Positions 1 to 11,260 of a stretch of DNA of 64,000 nt are shown piece by piece. The stretch is taken from the NCBI RefSeq assembly GCF_907164915.1, contig NC_061867.1:51773852-51837851 (forward strand), given 5' to 3'. A model generated the notes under the pieces. That model saw nothing but the letters and a program-made list of their open reading frames with translations, had not been told where the DNA came from and made no database searches. Source of the DNA: Impatiens glandulifera (lineage: Eukaryota > Streptophyta > Magnoliopsida > Ericales > Balsaminaceae). Made by a program: the position numbers and the translations under genes. Numbering within the stretch: position 1 is the stretch's first letter; each line of letters opens with the position of its first letter.

Positions 1-72
1 GTTTCTAAAAAAAAAATCTTTCTATGACCTTCTAGCAACTTCTTATCCCCCAATATCAAGCTTATAGAGCTC

Positions 73-547
73 TGTTACGACTTGTTTCGTAAGGTGTGTT
101 TTGGGTTCAAGAATCACGTTCTTGATCTATAAGACCGATGAAATTCTACAATCAAAGGGCAGCGGAAGGGTTTCGATAGACAATTTTGCGGGAAGAGATA
201 GAAGAATCAAGGGTGCGAAGAGAATTACTGTTGGTCTATACCAAACAGTCCATAATAATAATAATAGACGAATAGGGGCGAAGTCATATCTTCATCATTC
301 TATTCATGGGTCCTTGGGGAAGAAAGATCAGCCTTATATAGGTGATGTCTTGCCCCATAATATTCGGTTACAACAACTTTAAAAGAATAACAGAATTCAG
401 TTTGTAAAATAGAAAAGAAAGCAAAACAAAATAATAATACAACAAAACAGAAATATGGCCCATGTGCACACTAAAACCGAGACCGGGTGCCGAGGAACGT
501 TGCTGGAATTTATTTTAGGACCGAGGCCTTGATTTTAGACCCTAACA
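73..547 (-). repeat. LTR of the gag-only element (3' LTR in element orientation)
   Basis: 475 bp, TG...CA, nearly identical to 1876-2346. On the minus strand it contains a TATA-like CTATATAAGG at about 333-342, matching the promoter position expected in an LTR. Confidence 0.88.
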
Positions 548-1207
548 TTATCTCCCCCTTCAAAATTCATCGCCCTCGACGAAATAAGACCATGGTCTGC
601 CGAGTCTGCCGAACCTGTAATGCGCATGCTCAATATTTCAAAAATTTCGGTCGGACTTCAGCAAGTCCCGCAAGTGTCGGAGTCTAGGACCGCAATTCTT
701 AGAAGCCTTCGGTCTTCCTGCTCCACGACCAGTCCTTCCTTCGGCCCAGCACGCCAAGTGCAGCAAAAGGGTCATCTTTCTTCCGGGCATACTCTAGAAT
801 GTCTTCAAATAACCAAGCCCAGTCTTTTATCCAGACCAGCAACACATGCACAACAACATAGCCATGTCTTCCGACTACCTTCCTGGCTGGTGTTCGGTTG
901 TTGGGTTGTTGGGTTGCTGGGTTAGCCCTTTGATTATTTTTTGAAAATTTTCAGCAACGTCTTCAAAAACAAGTGAAACACTTTGGCATTCGTTCTTGCT
1001 GTTTATTTGTACCATGGCAGCAACATTGTGATTTTCCAAGGCCTTTTCTAGCTGGCTGCCTTGTATTATGTTGACCCGCGACCGAGGGGCACCTTGCTGG
1101 ACCGAGAAAGTGTGCAAGATAATGACACGTTCGTCCCTTGTCTCAAGCACCAAAGGTGGGTCATAAAAATCTGATTCTTGGACAGGTTCTTGAACGAGTT
1201 CTTGAAC

Positions 1208-1819
1208 TTATTGCTGATTAGTCGGGGCCATGAACAATCTGGATTTGCACCTATGATTGAGCTCCCATTTTGTGCTCGGCCAGACCGTGTTAACAATGCA
1301 TGGTTTGGGCAGCAGCGGCGGTTTGACATTGTACAAGGGCCTGCGACCGAATTGCAGCAAGAGATCTTTCTTGAATTTATGCCACGTCAATGCTTCCATA
1401 TGGTTGCGATTCTGCAAATATGATTCATGCCACGTTCTTGCCTCTTTTGAGAAGTGAGTGCGGACAATGTCCAGCTTTGTGGCATCATTCGTCTTCCTTT
1501 CCCTAAAAATTTGCTCGGCAAATAAGAGCCAGCCCTCCAAATCAGTCCCATCAAATTCAGGAATACTAACATTTGTGAGCCGGGTTGGAGGAAGGTAGCA
1601 AGAAATAACATTATAGGGTCGGGTGCCGGGATCTTGGCCATTATTAAACGCACCTTTTTCAATGGTTGTCAATCTTTTTCCAGCAGCATACCTTCTGTCC
1701 ATATTTTGCTGAAAGGCATTGTGCAAGGCAGCTTGTTTGGTCATATTTTGTTGCAGGGCAGCATTCATGGAGGCATATTGATGGGTCAGCCCTTCGAGTA
1801 GGGTCTTAAGATCATCCAT
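1208..1819 (-). CDS. Retrotransposon Gag-like protein
   Basis: A 203-aa ORF begins about 55 bp after the primer-binding site. Its N-terminal third is Gln/Met-rich and probably coiled coil. The middle carries the plant Ty3 gag pattern: IPEFDGTDLEGWLLFAEQIF, a KLDIVRTHFSKEARTW segment and WHKFKKDLLLQFG. This is the capsid-like Retrotrans_gag domain that packages element RNA. The C-terminus stops before any CCHC zinc knuckle, so the protein is shorter than a normal gag. No pol follows. An open stretch at 875-1153 on the same strand has no recognisable domain and is probably leftover 3' sequence. Family assignment is firm; protein function is doubtful. Confidence 0.78.
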   Translation of the reverse strand: MDDLKTLLEGLTHQYASMNAALQQNMTKQAALHNAFQQNMDRRYAAGKRLTTIEKGAFNNGQDPGTRPYNVISCYLPPTRLTNVSIPEFDGTDLEGWLLFAEQIFRERKTNDATKLDIVRTHFSKEARTWHESYLQNRNHMEALTWHKFKKDLLLQFGRRPLYNVKPPLLPKPCIVNTVWPSTKWELNHRCKSRLFMAPTNQQ

Positions 1820-1875
1820 CTTTGCTGCTATCTGGTTTCTTTCATTTGAGAATCGTCTTTCTCTAATACCAAGAA

Positions 1876-2346
1876 TGTTACGACTTGTTTCGTAAGGTGT
1901 GTTTTGGGTTCAAGAATCACGTTCTTGATCTATAAGACCGGTGAAATTCTACAATCAAAGGGCAGCGGAAGGGTTTCGATAGAGAATTTGGGGGGAAGAG
2001 ATAGAAGAATCAAGGGTGCGAAGAGAATTACTGTTGGTCTATACCAAACAGTCCATAATAATAATAATAGACGAATAGGGGCGAAGTCATATCTTCATCA
2101 TTCTATTCATGGGTCCTTGAGAAAGATCAGCCTTATATAGGTGATGTCTTGCCCCATAATATTCGGTTACAACAACTTTAAAAGAATAACAGAATTCAGT
2201 TTGTAAAATAGAAAAGAAAGCAAAACAAAATAATAATACAACAAAACAGAAATATGGCCCATGTGCACACTAAAACCGAGACCGGGTGCCGAGGAACGTT
2301 GCTGGAATTTATTCTAGGACCGAGGCCTTGATCTTAGACCCTAACA
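1876..2346 (-). repeat. LTR of the gag-only element (5' LTR in element orientation)
   Basis: 471 bp, TG...CA, direct copy of 73-547 with a 4-bp deletion and scattered substitutions. A tRNA-Met-type primer-binding site lies 4 bp inside the element from this LTR. Confidence 0.88.
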
Positions 2347-2351
2347 AGCTC

Positions 2352-3283
2352 CTATACAATTTGAGGATTTTTACGACGACCTACCACTCAAGTTTCTCTA
2401 ACTTTCTCTCTAGCTGTCTTCTCTCTTCAACTTCTTGTTCTAAATGACCTAGGTTAACTATTTATATAAATCATAGTCTCTAATTTGATCTAACGGTCAA
2501 AATATTTAATCTAGATCTTTATTCTTTATTCAATAATCTTAATACTATACGTCGATAAATTAAGATAAATTTTAGTTACTTACTTGAATTTTAAATGATG
2601 AACGGTTCATTAAGTCGTTCTACGTTGTTTTCGGTTCTTCTCTTTATCTTGAATCTCTTAGTTCTGGATCTGGACTTGGATCGAAATATCTAATGTGGGT
2701 AGGGTTTAAGTCTTCCAACTCTCTATCGATAACACTTCAGTGTTCTTAAGAGTGAACAAGCCTCTACCCTTAGTGTAATGAGAGTAACATAATAAGTAAG
2801 CTATCTATATGAGTTTAGGATCTATCATCCATAATATACTTATCTATTATTCAACCCATCAAGGAAATAGTTAATGGTATTTCTACTTCTTCACAAATTT
2901 GTCCCCATTTTTATTATGCACCCAAATATTGTAATTAATTCCAAGAATCTTCCACTTGGGTCATATATATATATATATATATCCTTCAAATGTATATTAT
3001 AACCTTATGAACTAAAAATATTGTTATAATTTCCAAATACATCTATATCAATCTCGTTTATCAATTATATCAATATATGAATAAAACGATTTTACATTAA
3101 TTTGTAGTTAAACCCTCAATAGTCACACGTGCCAATACAAACAAATGACATAGATCAAATATGGGTGTGTAGTGTAGATTAACATGAAGTGTGATCTTTA
3201 ACATTTTTAATACCAATTGATACTCATTTATTCCTTATAGAGATCAATCTGAAAATCCTTATAATCTTGATTTCTTTATAATC
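2352..3283. other. Gene-free interval; target repeat of the LTR element
   Basis: The first 250 bp continue the sequence interrupted by the LTR element. They match an uninterrupted copy at about 19369-19600. The rest is AT-rich, with a short (TA)n at 2965-2981, and no coding potential was seen. Confidence 0.6.
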
Positions 3284-3294
3284 AAATCTTGATT

Positions 3295-5442
3295 TTTGTT
3301 CCCCGGTATGATAATCTCTCATAATATTTTTCTCATGCAGAGCCTTTTAAAAGGCTACGGGAATAAGAAAATATCCCCGAGAGTGGCTTTCAAAATAGAT
3401 ATCAAGAAAGCTTTCGACTTTGTTAGATGGGAAGTCATTCGAGACTTTCTGGTTGTATCTTCTTTTCCTATGATTTTTATTGATTGGATTATGCAGTGCG
3501 TTTCATCATCCTACTTTGTTGTTAGTGTTAATGGAGTCCACGGAGGCTATTTCAAGGGTGAAAACGGGGTAAGACAAAGGGACCCCCTCTCTTCTTACCT
3601 TTTCGTAGCTATCATGGCGATCTTTGAGAGCATCTTCGCGATGTTCCGAAAGAATCGTCCATACATCTTTCACCCATTCTATGAGGTAGAGGAGGTAACC
3701 CATTTATGCTTTGCTGACGATTTGTTCATTCTAGCACACGCAGAAATTGATTTCATTGAAACTATTAGGGTTGCACTAACGTTCTTTTCTGAGGTTACAA
3801 GTTTAACTATTAACGAAAGAAAAAGTGTGGCATTTTATGGAGGCGTAAATGACAAAACGAAACAGGACATCTTCAACATCATGGGCATCAAGGAAGGAAG
3901 TTTTCCCGTAAGGTACTTAGGAATTTCGTTAACCGCGAAGCAGATTAAGATCTCACACTGCAAGCCGCTGATTAAAAAGGTAAAAAACACGATATCTAGC
4001 TGGGCAGCGAAAAAACTTTCATTTGCAGGGAGGATCGAACTTATCAAAACAGTGGTCATGGGCATAGTTGGCTACTGGGTGCAGCAAATGGTCATTCTGA
4101 AGAAGGTAATGAAGGAGCTCGATACACTGATGAGGAACTTTATCTGGGGCAGTAGCGGAAGAGGAGGAAAAAAGTCAAATGGAAGGCCTCTACAAACCGA
4201 AGGACGAGGGAGGCATCGGCTTGAAGAACTGTATCGAGTGGAACAAGGCTCTCACCTTCAAGTATCTGTGGGCTTTAGAGCACAATCAGGAGTCACTATG
4301 GATCAAATGGGTGCATACGAGGTTTATGAAATACGAAACCAGCATCTGGACCTGCAAAATTCATGAAGGTATGAGCTGGTCTCTAAAAAGATTCTTAAAC
4401 TAAGAAGCGATATTGCAGATCTTTATGACATCCGGCTAGGGGACAGGAAATGCACTCTATTCTGGCACGACCCTTGGTTCGAAAACCAGCCTATCATCCA
4501 CAAGGAGGAGTTTCAAAATACCCGCATCAAAAGGGACTGCACAGAAGCAAAAATCAAAGACATTAAAGACAAAAATTGGGACTCACTCCTGAGAAGAAAT
4601 CCACAAGGACAGAGGATACTTGATGATATAAGTAATATACAACTACACGACAGACCAGATATTCATGAATGGAAAGCTGAGAACAATGGGAAACTGGTAT
4701 TGAAGAAAATATTGGAGGTAACTCAGGAAAAAGCACAGAAAGTAGAATGGGCTCCTCTTGTATGGTCAACGAAGATTATCCCTAGAAACCAGTTCATCTT
4801 ATGGCTCGCCTTCTAGGAAAGACTCAACACTCGTGATCGTATCAGTAAGTATATGAGCATCCCGGACACGAACTGTCTTCTATGTAGAGAAAATGAAGAA
4901 ACCATAGATCACCTATTCGGGAGTTTCTGTATTACTTCAGAGCTTTGGGATAGATTTTATAAAAGTCTGAAGATGATTAGTTTCCCGAGCGAATAGAATG
5001 AAATCAAAGATGCAGCACTACTCAAAGCCAAGGGAAATAGATTTGCAACAAGCGTGTTCAAGTGCAGCTTTAAAGCAGTGGTGTATAACATTTGGCAACG
5101 TGGACAAGAATGATATTGACAGAACCCGCAGGAGCATTGAAAAGTTATGGAATGATATTGTATCGGATTGCAGCGCCCTCGCAGGAACGTGGACAAGAAT
5201 TCCAAGCACGGAGCAGAACTGGAATATCTGTAGGAACTGGAATTTACCGTTTTTTAAACTCACTAGAATTGAATGCATTATTAGATAATTCATTTACGTT
5301 GTTAGCTTTTTAGGTTTTACTTAGAATGTTACGACTTCAAAATCATTCTAGGCCTGTCTAGAATGATCTCTTAAACTCGTGGTTTTTTTCCCATTTTTTG
5401 GAATTTTTAATAAAATGACTCTAAGTCGTTTTTCCCAAAAAA
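3295..5442 (+). mobile_element. 5'-truncated LINE (non-LTR retrotransposon)
   Basis: The insertion is bounded by an 11-bp direct repeat AAATCTTGATT (3284-3294 and 5443-5453) and ends in an A-run, as expected for target-primed reverse transcription. The 5' end is truncated: the endonuclease is missing and the body starts within reverse transcriptase. The tail just before the A-run (about 5340-5436) recurs at 40600-40712. In that tail, a segment around CTAGAATGATCTCTTAAACT is shared almost exactly. Confidence 0.9.
3296..4990 (+). pseudogene. LINE ORF2 remnant: reverse transcriptase plus zf-RVT
   Basis: The open stretch 3296-4366 (356 aa) carries the RT core: KIDIKKAFDFVRW (palm Asp), GVRQRDPLSSYLF, the catalytic FADD box in HLCFADDLFILA, and the RYLGISL segment typical of plant LINEs. 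A frameshift near 4170 moves the sequence to a frame open at 4179-4403. Beyond it, 4430-5000 encodes the C-terminal zf-RVT region, with FWHDPWFENQPI and a Cys/His knuckle (CLLCRENEETIDHLF), broken by stops in LWLAF*ER and FPSE*NE. No complete polyprotein remains, so the copy is dead. Family identity is secure from the RT motifs. Confidence 0.88.
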
Positions 5443-5453
5443 AAATCTTGATT

Positions 5454-6460
5454 ATTTATAAACAAAATCTTTAATGTGCATATAAATTCTAAATTATATC
5501 TATACAAGGATCAGAATACAAACTCTCACTAAAACTGTATATCATTTAAATATACAATATTCATATGAACCATATGTTCATGAAAGACTTCATATAACAA
5601 ATATTTAGAGAACGAAACCGTAATTTAGAGTTTGTCCAAACAAGCTCAATAGATAAATAAACAATCTGAAATCTTTAGTTGTCAAATAGTTTGGCTTAGT
5701 TAGACACATATTACTCTTAAAGTAAAAGACTATAAATTATTGTCACGTAATATTTATAGTGGTCTTTCTATATGATTCATAATATGCAACCCCATGACAA
5801 AATTTTGAAGTAATATTCTTTAATTGAATGCCACAAAACACCTAATAAATTATACCATCATGTTAAAATAATTAGTGTGTCTTCTTAATACTCTTACAAA
5901 ATTATTTTTTTCAACTAGAAATTAAACTAAAATTATGTGACACAAATTTCTGACTATTTCAGTATCAAAAAAATTCGAATCAAAATACCAAATGATTTAT
6001 ATCCGATTCAATTTCACTATATGAGTATGTAATATTTTGTTCTTCAAATTTTACATTGCTTGTTTGGTTTCTTTCTACCAATTAGGATCTTTTAAGTAGT
6101 TTTTCCAACATCATAAATATACTTAATTTCTTGATGCATAGTATCTTGAGCATACATTAGACTATTGTTTAATAAGTGTTTTATATTTATTTATTTTTAA
6201 GGTTAATTTTGAAGTACTTACTAGAATAAATTTGACTCTATAGATATTTTAGAATATCCAACAATTAAGATCTGTCAATTATTTAGTCCAGTTTACTTTC
6301 CTTTGAACGTATAAGGCATGACTTTAACTAGACAACCCTAAAAAAATTTACTAGTTGTCTTAATTGAAACTTTAACCCATATATAAGTTGTAGTTTTTAA
6401 TTATTCTCTCCAAATAAATTCATTATATGGAGATATGTCATAAATGTTTGTTTTTAAATA
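5454..6460. other. AT-rich gene-free interval
   Basis: Continues the sequence split by the LINE. No ORF, RNA gene or ordered repeat was recognised. It resembles degraded retroelement or intergenic DNA. Confidence 0.5.
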
Positions 6461-6790
6461 AAGAGTATCTAAAGTAGTTCCTTATTTCTTCATCTTTAAT
6501 GTGAATTTTAATTGCCCACAATGATGTTTCTTTCACCATCAATTGACTTTTAACAACTAACTCAACTTTCAAATAAAGAGTATCTAAGATATTTATTTAT
6601 TTCTTAATCTTTAATTTGAATTGTCAATGTCCACGACGATATTTTTTTCACCATCAATTGAATTTTGACAACTAACTCAACTTTTAAACAAAGAGTATCT
6701 AAAATATTTCCTCATCTTTAATTTGAATTGGCAATGTCCACACCAATGTTTCGTTCATCATCAATTGACTTTTGACAACTAACTCAATCG
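6461..6790. repeat. Tandem repeat, three units of 115 bp
   Basis: The motif AAGAGTATCTAA starts at 6461, 6576 and 6691, giving exactly 115-bp spacing. Each unit also carries CATCAATTGA and ACAACTAACTCAA at matching positions. Units are diverged but clearly homologous. Confidence 0.85.
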
Positions 6791-6978
6791 TACATCGACA
6801 CACTTAGTTTAGATAATAACACTAAAGTTTACCATCAAACGCATCTAAGTATCGAAGTTAAATTAATCTTAGAACAAACAATACTCAAATATGTATTCTC
6901 TTATGCACCACTTTCTTTAGTGATTTTCTTTCAGGTGCAACATCTGTAATTTCTACAACTTCGTTAATTTATAATCTT

Positions 6979-7704
6979 TTAGGGTATGATTGGATGAGTG
7001 GAATTAGAATTTGTAATTGGCATTGAAATTCTAATTCCAATTTCATTAGAATTGACAATGAATTACAATTCAATTCCTATGTTTTTTCGTAGAATTTTAA
7101 TTAAATCTAAATTCCTATGTTTGAAAAATAAAATTAATTTTAATATATATTATCTATTTTATTAAAATATTGGTTGGACACAACCAATTAGGATAATAGA
7201 GTGTCAATAATGTTTTTCTAAGTTTCAATTTTCATTGAAAAATATCGGTTTAACATGTTAATTTCATAGATTAAAAAATAATATCGGTTAGACATTTTAG
7301 CTTCCTAAATTCAAAAATAAATATCGGTTCAACATGTTAATTTCATAAATTAAATATATATATATATATAATTCAAAATGTTAACTTACTAGATTAAAAA
7401 AAGGCACTGGTTCAATATTTTAACATCCTAAATTCAAAAACATATAACGATTGAAAACTTTAATCTTGTTTTAAATGATAAAATAATTATTTATTTATTT
7501 TGAAAAAACATTAAAAAAAATGGAATTACAATTCCGAGATAAAAATAGTACAATTGAGAACTATATATAAATTACAATAGATTCATCTCCACTAGAATTC
7601 TAATTTAAATTCTTAATATTAAAGGGTCTTAAGAATTGGAATTGAATCCCCCAACTCCAATTTCAATTCTAATACCAATTTCAGGGTTACCAAACACACC
7701 CTAA
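6979..7704. mobile_element. Tourist/Harbinger-like MITE candidate
   Basis: The ends are inverted: TTAGGGTATGATTGG on the left and, read from the right, TTAGGGTGTGTTTGG. GGG-starting termini bordered by TTA/TAA fit PIF/Harbinger MITEs, although the left and right trinucleotides are not identical. No transposase is encoded. The interior (about 7145-7460) holds a degenerate minisatellite around AATATCGGTT.AACATGTTAA. Confidence 0.6.
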
Positions 7705-8389
7705 AGTATTTGCTAAGTGATCACTATTTATGTTATTGTTTTGTTTTAATCTTTTATTTTCTTACACACAATATGATGTGATTTCATATAGAGACTAAAT
7801 TTCCATTTACACAACTGTAATTCACATCAAATTAACTTGAATGTGGATAAGAAAATTCAAATTAAATACATGAGAATATATTAATGTAATTCTAACTTTA
7901 ATGCATTTAATTTCGAAACAAAATAAAACATATATTATGGTTATTTTTTATGTTATCTTTATTCTAATAATATCCTCAACAATTTTAGATATAGTAAAAG
8001 AAACAAATTTTGGATATGTCTTACAATTTTATCAATATAAAATGAAGTTAAGATGTTGACAAAGAAATTGTAAAAGAAGAAAAAAAGGAAAGTCCAAGTT
8101 CCTTTCTTCTTTGCCCAATCTTTTAACTTCTCTTCTCCCGACAATTTGATTTGTTATATCTGATGAATGAAGACCCAAAGAATGGATCTCCCCATTTTCT
8201 CTACCAAATCCCTACATTCAAAATTGGAAATGATCCGAGCAACCAAGTGAGGACAAAAAAGAAGGAAAAGACGAGGAAATTAGAATCTTAATTTCACCAT
8301 TTATATAGTTTCAAGCATTTTGGGATTTCTGAACATTGGGGAGATAGTGAATTAAAAGTTTAAAGTTGGTTTAGGAATTCTGTAAACGG
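7705..8389. other. Gene-free interval
   Basis: AT-rich sequence without a convincing ORF or repeat. The 61-aa minus ORF at 7959-8144 is low-complexity and has no family signature. Confidence 0.45.
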
Positions 8390-9439
8390 ATCATTAGTAG
8401 TTGTTTAGGCTTTTGGTGAGCCTAAATTCTCTTTGTATAACTCTAATTTTGAAATGAACAATGATATATGTTGGTTGGCCGAAATGAGAAGGTGTGCAAT
8501 ATGATGATATGGTTCGGTGCAAAATGTTTGAAATAATAGTTTGGTTGGTTGACCAAAGTATGGAGTAACGATATTAGTAATGAGAGGTCGACTGAGAATA
8601 AGAGATAATATGATTATTCGGTTGATGAACAACTAACAAGTATAATGGTTTTTCGAATTGAGATGCTATGTTAGTTGGACGAAGTGAGCGTATTTGTAAT
8701 ATGATGAGATGGTTGAGTGTAAAATTTTGAAATGATAGTTTGGTTGAGGAATAAAGTTATATGGTTGGTCAAAGTGATAGTAAGAGGAAATAATTATAAT
8801 GATAAGATGGTTTGATGCAAAATGTTTGAAATAATAGTTCAATTAAATAATAAAAGATATGTTAGTTGTGGTCGAAATGACGAGGCATGTAATATGATGA
8901 TATGGTTATGTGTAAAATGCTCGAAATGATATGTTCGGTTGAGAAAAAATTGATTTGTTGGTTAGTCAAAGTAAAAAAGTGGTAAGAGGTCAGTAAGGAG
9001 AAAGAGGTTGAAGTGTGAAGTTGTGAGATTAGTAATAAGATGTTGATTGAGAATAAGATAATATAATTTTGTTAGGATGGGGAACAAAGGTATATTGGTT
9101 GGTCGAAATGAGACGCTATGTTAGTTGGCCAAAGTGAGAAGGTTTGTGATATGATAAGATGGTTGAGTGCAAAATGTTTGAAACGAGGGTTTAGTTAAGG
9201 AATAAGGTTATGTAGTTGATCAAAGTGATAGTACGAGAAAATGTTTGTAATGATGAGATGGTTGGATGCAAATTATTCGAAATAATAGTTCAATTGAAGA
9301 ATAAGGGATATGTTAGTTGTGGCCAAAATAAGGAGGTCTATAATATGATGAGATGATTAGGTGTAAAATGTTCGAAATGATATTTCTGTTGAGAAGACAA
9401 TGGATATATTTGTTAGTCAAGTAAAAATATGGTAACAAG
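8390..9439. repeat. Degenerate satellite-like array, left part
   Basis: Repeated variants of TATGATGAGATGGTTG.GTG and AAAATGTTTGAAATGATAGTT occur about every 95-115 bp (for example near 8500, 8700, 8800, 8890, 9140 and 9250). A higher-order repeat of about 450 bp is visible: GATGCTATGTTAGTTGG near 8662 and GACGCTATGTTAGTTGG near 9111. Confidence 0.7.
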
Positions 9440-9958
9440 TGTTGGGAATAAAACGGAATAATCACCACACTTGTGATAATAAACTATTCCCCACTTGATT
9501 GGATCTTTAGGAGCGAGAAACAACAAACATAAAAAAGAAATATAAATGAAACAAGAACACCAACAATTTAACGTGGAAAAGCTCCTCAAATTAATGAGTA
9601 AAACCACATGACTTTTGTTCAAAAGAAGCTTCACTATAATCAAATGTTAAATACAAAACAAATGAAGATAAGAGCTAAATAAAGAAGAGATCTCACTATC
9701 TTTCTAAAAGTGTATGCTAGATGACTTTAAGATATGTTTTGACAAGTCACTTCCTCCACCTTTTATAGCAGAACGAGGACAGCTCAAGAATCTTTTTCCA
9801 ATAAGACAATCCTGCCCTTATTTAATATAAAAGGACTCTTGAGCTTTTAGACTTCTGAGCTTCTGGGTTTCTGAACTTCTGGGCTTCTAGCTTTTTGACT
9901 TCTTAAACGGACTGGTTTTTTTAATTCATAGTTGGGAGCCCAGTCAAATAACCCAACA
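9440..9958. mobile_element. Solo LTR, probably Copia type, inserted in the satellite
   Basis: 519 bp starting TGTTGGGAATAAA and ending CCCAACA, flanked by a perfect 5-bp duplication ACAAG (9435-9439 and 9959-9963). It contains TTTAACGTGGAAAAGC, a signature common in plant Copia LTRs. No internal region remains, so it is a recombination product between two LTRs. Confidence 0.85.
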
Positions 9959-9963
9959 ACAAG

Positions 9964-10430
9964 TCGGTAAAGAGAAAAATTGTTGGGTGAATAAAGATTG
10001 TTTGTTGGTTGAAGTGTGTTTAGTAATGAGAAGTCAATTGATAATAAGAGATGATATTATTGTTCGGTTGGGAACAATGATATATTGGTTGGTCTAAGTG
10101 AGATAGTATGTTGCTTGACCAAAAAAGTGAGATGGTCTATAATATGATAAGATGATTGAGTGCAAAATGCTCGAAATGATAGTTCGATTCGGTAGAATGA
10201 ATATGATTTGAGATTGTATGAGGAAATGTGTGTAATATGATGATATGGTTGGGTGCAAAATGTTTAAAATAATAATTCGATTGTTGAAAATAAGGATATG
10301 TTAGTTTACCGCAATTAAAAGATTCTAAAATACGAATGAGATGGATGTTGTTGTCTCTATACAATATTGTCCGGCCAATGAGATTTATTGGTTGACGAAA
10401 GTGAGAAGTCACCTAATTAATAATTTAGAT
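9964..10430. repeat. Degenerate satellite-like array, right part
   Basis: Resumes the same repeat as 8390-9439 directly after the solo LTR, with matching TATGATAAGATGATTGAGTG and TGATATGGTTGGGTGCAAAA variants. Confidence 0.65.
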
Positions 10431-11120
10431 TCCCGATTAGAATAAGAGATTATATTAATTAAATATGTGAATGAGATTATTAGTTGATCAAGTGAGAATA
10501 TATGAATACTAGAAGTGATATCTCCATTAGTAAGTACTTGAAGTGATATTTTGTAATAGTTAACCGTGCAATTAGTTCTAACTAAAACTCTAGAAGTTGA
10601 AAGTAGTTATAGGGTCATAATTATTTGGGTAGTGTTAATTTTATAAATTTATATATATTATTAATTTGAAGGTCTTTTATATATATATATATAATTATAA
10701 TTTGAATTTATCAATTTTAAGTGGTCAAATCGTTAACATTTCAAATTCCGGATAAGGGTTGAGTTCCATTTTGTGCGAATTTAGAGTGTATAATATAAAG
10801 AATAAAATGATGGTGATATATATGAGTGAGAAATTAAAGGAATGATAGTTATAATAATAAATTCTTAAAAAATAAGATAAGATGAAATATGTGAATTTGA
10901 ATTAGAAGAATAGAGTGATTATGGTTTGAATATCGTTAAAATTTGAATCAGATTATAGTGAATCAGATTATAGTGAGTGAGAAGGATGGGGTATTGAGGA
11001 TAATTTATTTTAATATAAGTTAGAGTGATTTATTTTTAAATGTTAATCATATAAATTATATATTAATCAAACATCAAATTATAAAAATAAATTAATAATC
11101 TTACGTGGCGTCAAATTTGA
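10431..11120. other. AT-rich gene-free interval
   Basis: No coding or structured repeat signal was seen apart from a short (TA)n at 10679-10693. Confidence 0.4.
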
Positions 11121-11260
11121 ATGATATGTTGGTTAAAAAAAAGGATGACTCCAAACTTCTATAAAAGAGATCCGACTTAGATAAAAAAAATGGGAGACCA
11201 CTTGAGCCTTGAGCGAGAAAATGAGACAAATCTTTATCTTAATTTATTGCGAGTGTTTTC

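Larger units (their letters stand above)
73..2346 (-). mobile_element. Compact gag-only LTR retrotransposon (Ty3/gypsy type)
   Basis: Two direct LTRs (73-547 and 1876-2346) begin with TG and end with CA. They differ at about ten sites and by a 4-bp indel, so the insertion is fairly young. The element is flanked by a perfect 5-bp target duplication AGCTC (68-72 and 2347-2351). It reads on the minus strand. Next to the 1876-2346 LTR lies a primer-binding site matching initiator tRNA-Met (TGGTATTAGAG, complement of 1861-1871). Next to the 73-547 LTR lies a polypurine tract (complement of 548-562). The interior is only about 1.33 kb. It holds one gag ORF and no protease, reverse transcriptase or integrase, so the element must be non-autonomous and depend on a partner. 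Confidence 0.9.

Noticed and set aside
101..382. ORF of 93 aa repeated at 1904-2140
   Set aside because: Both lie inside the two LTRs on the strand opposite to gag. The similarity is due to LTR identity, not coding.
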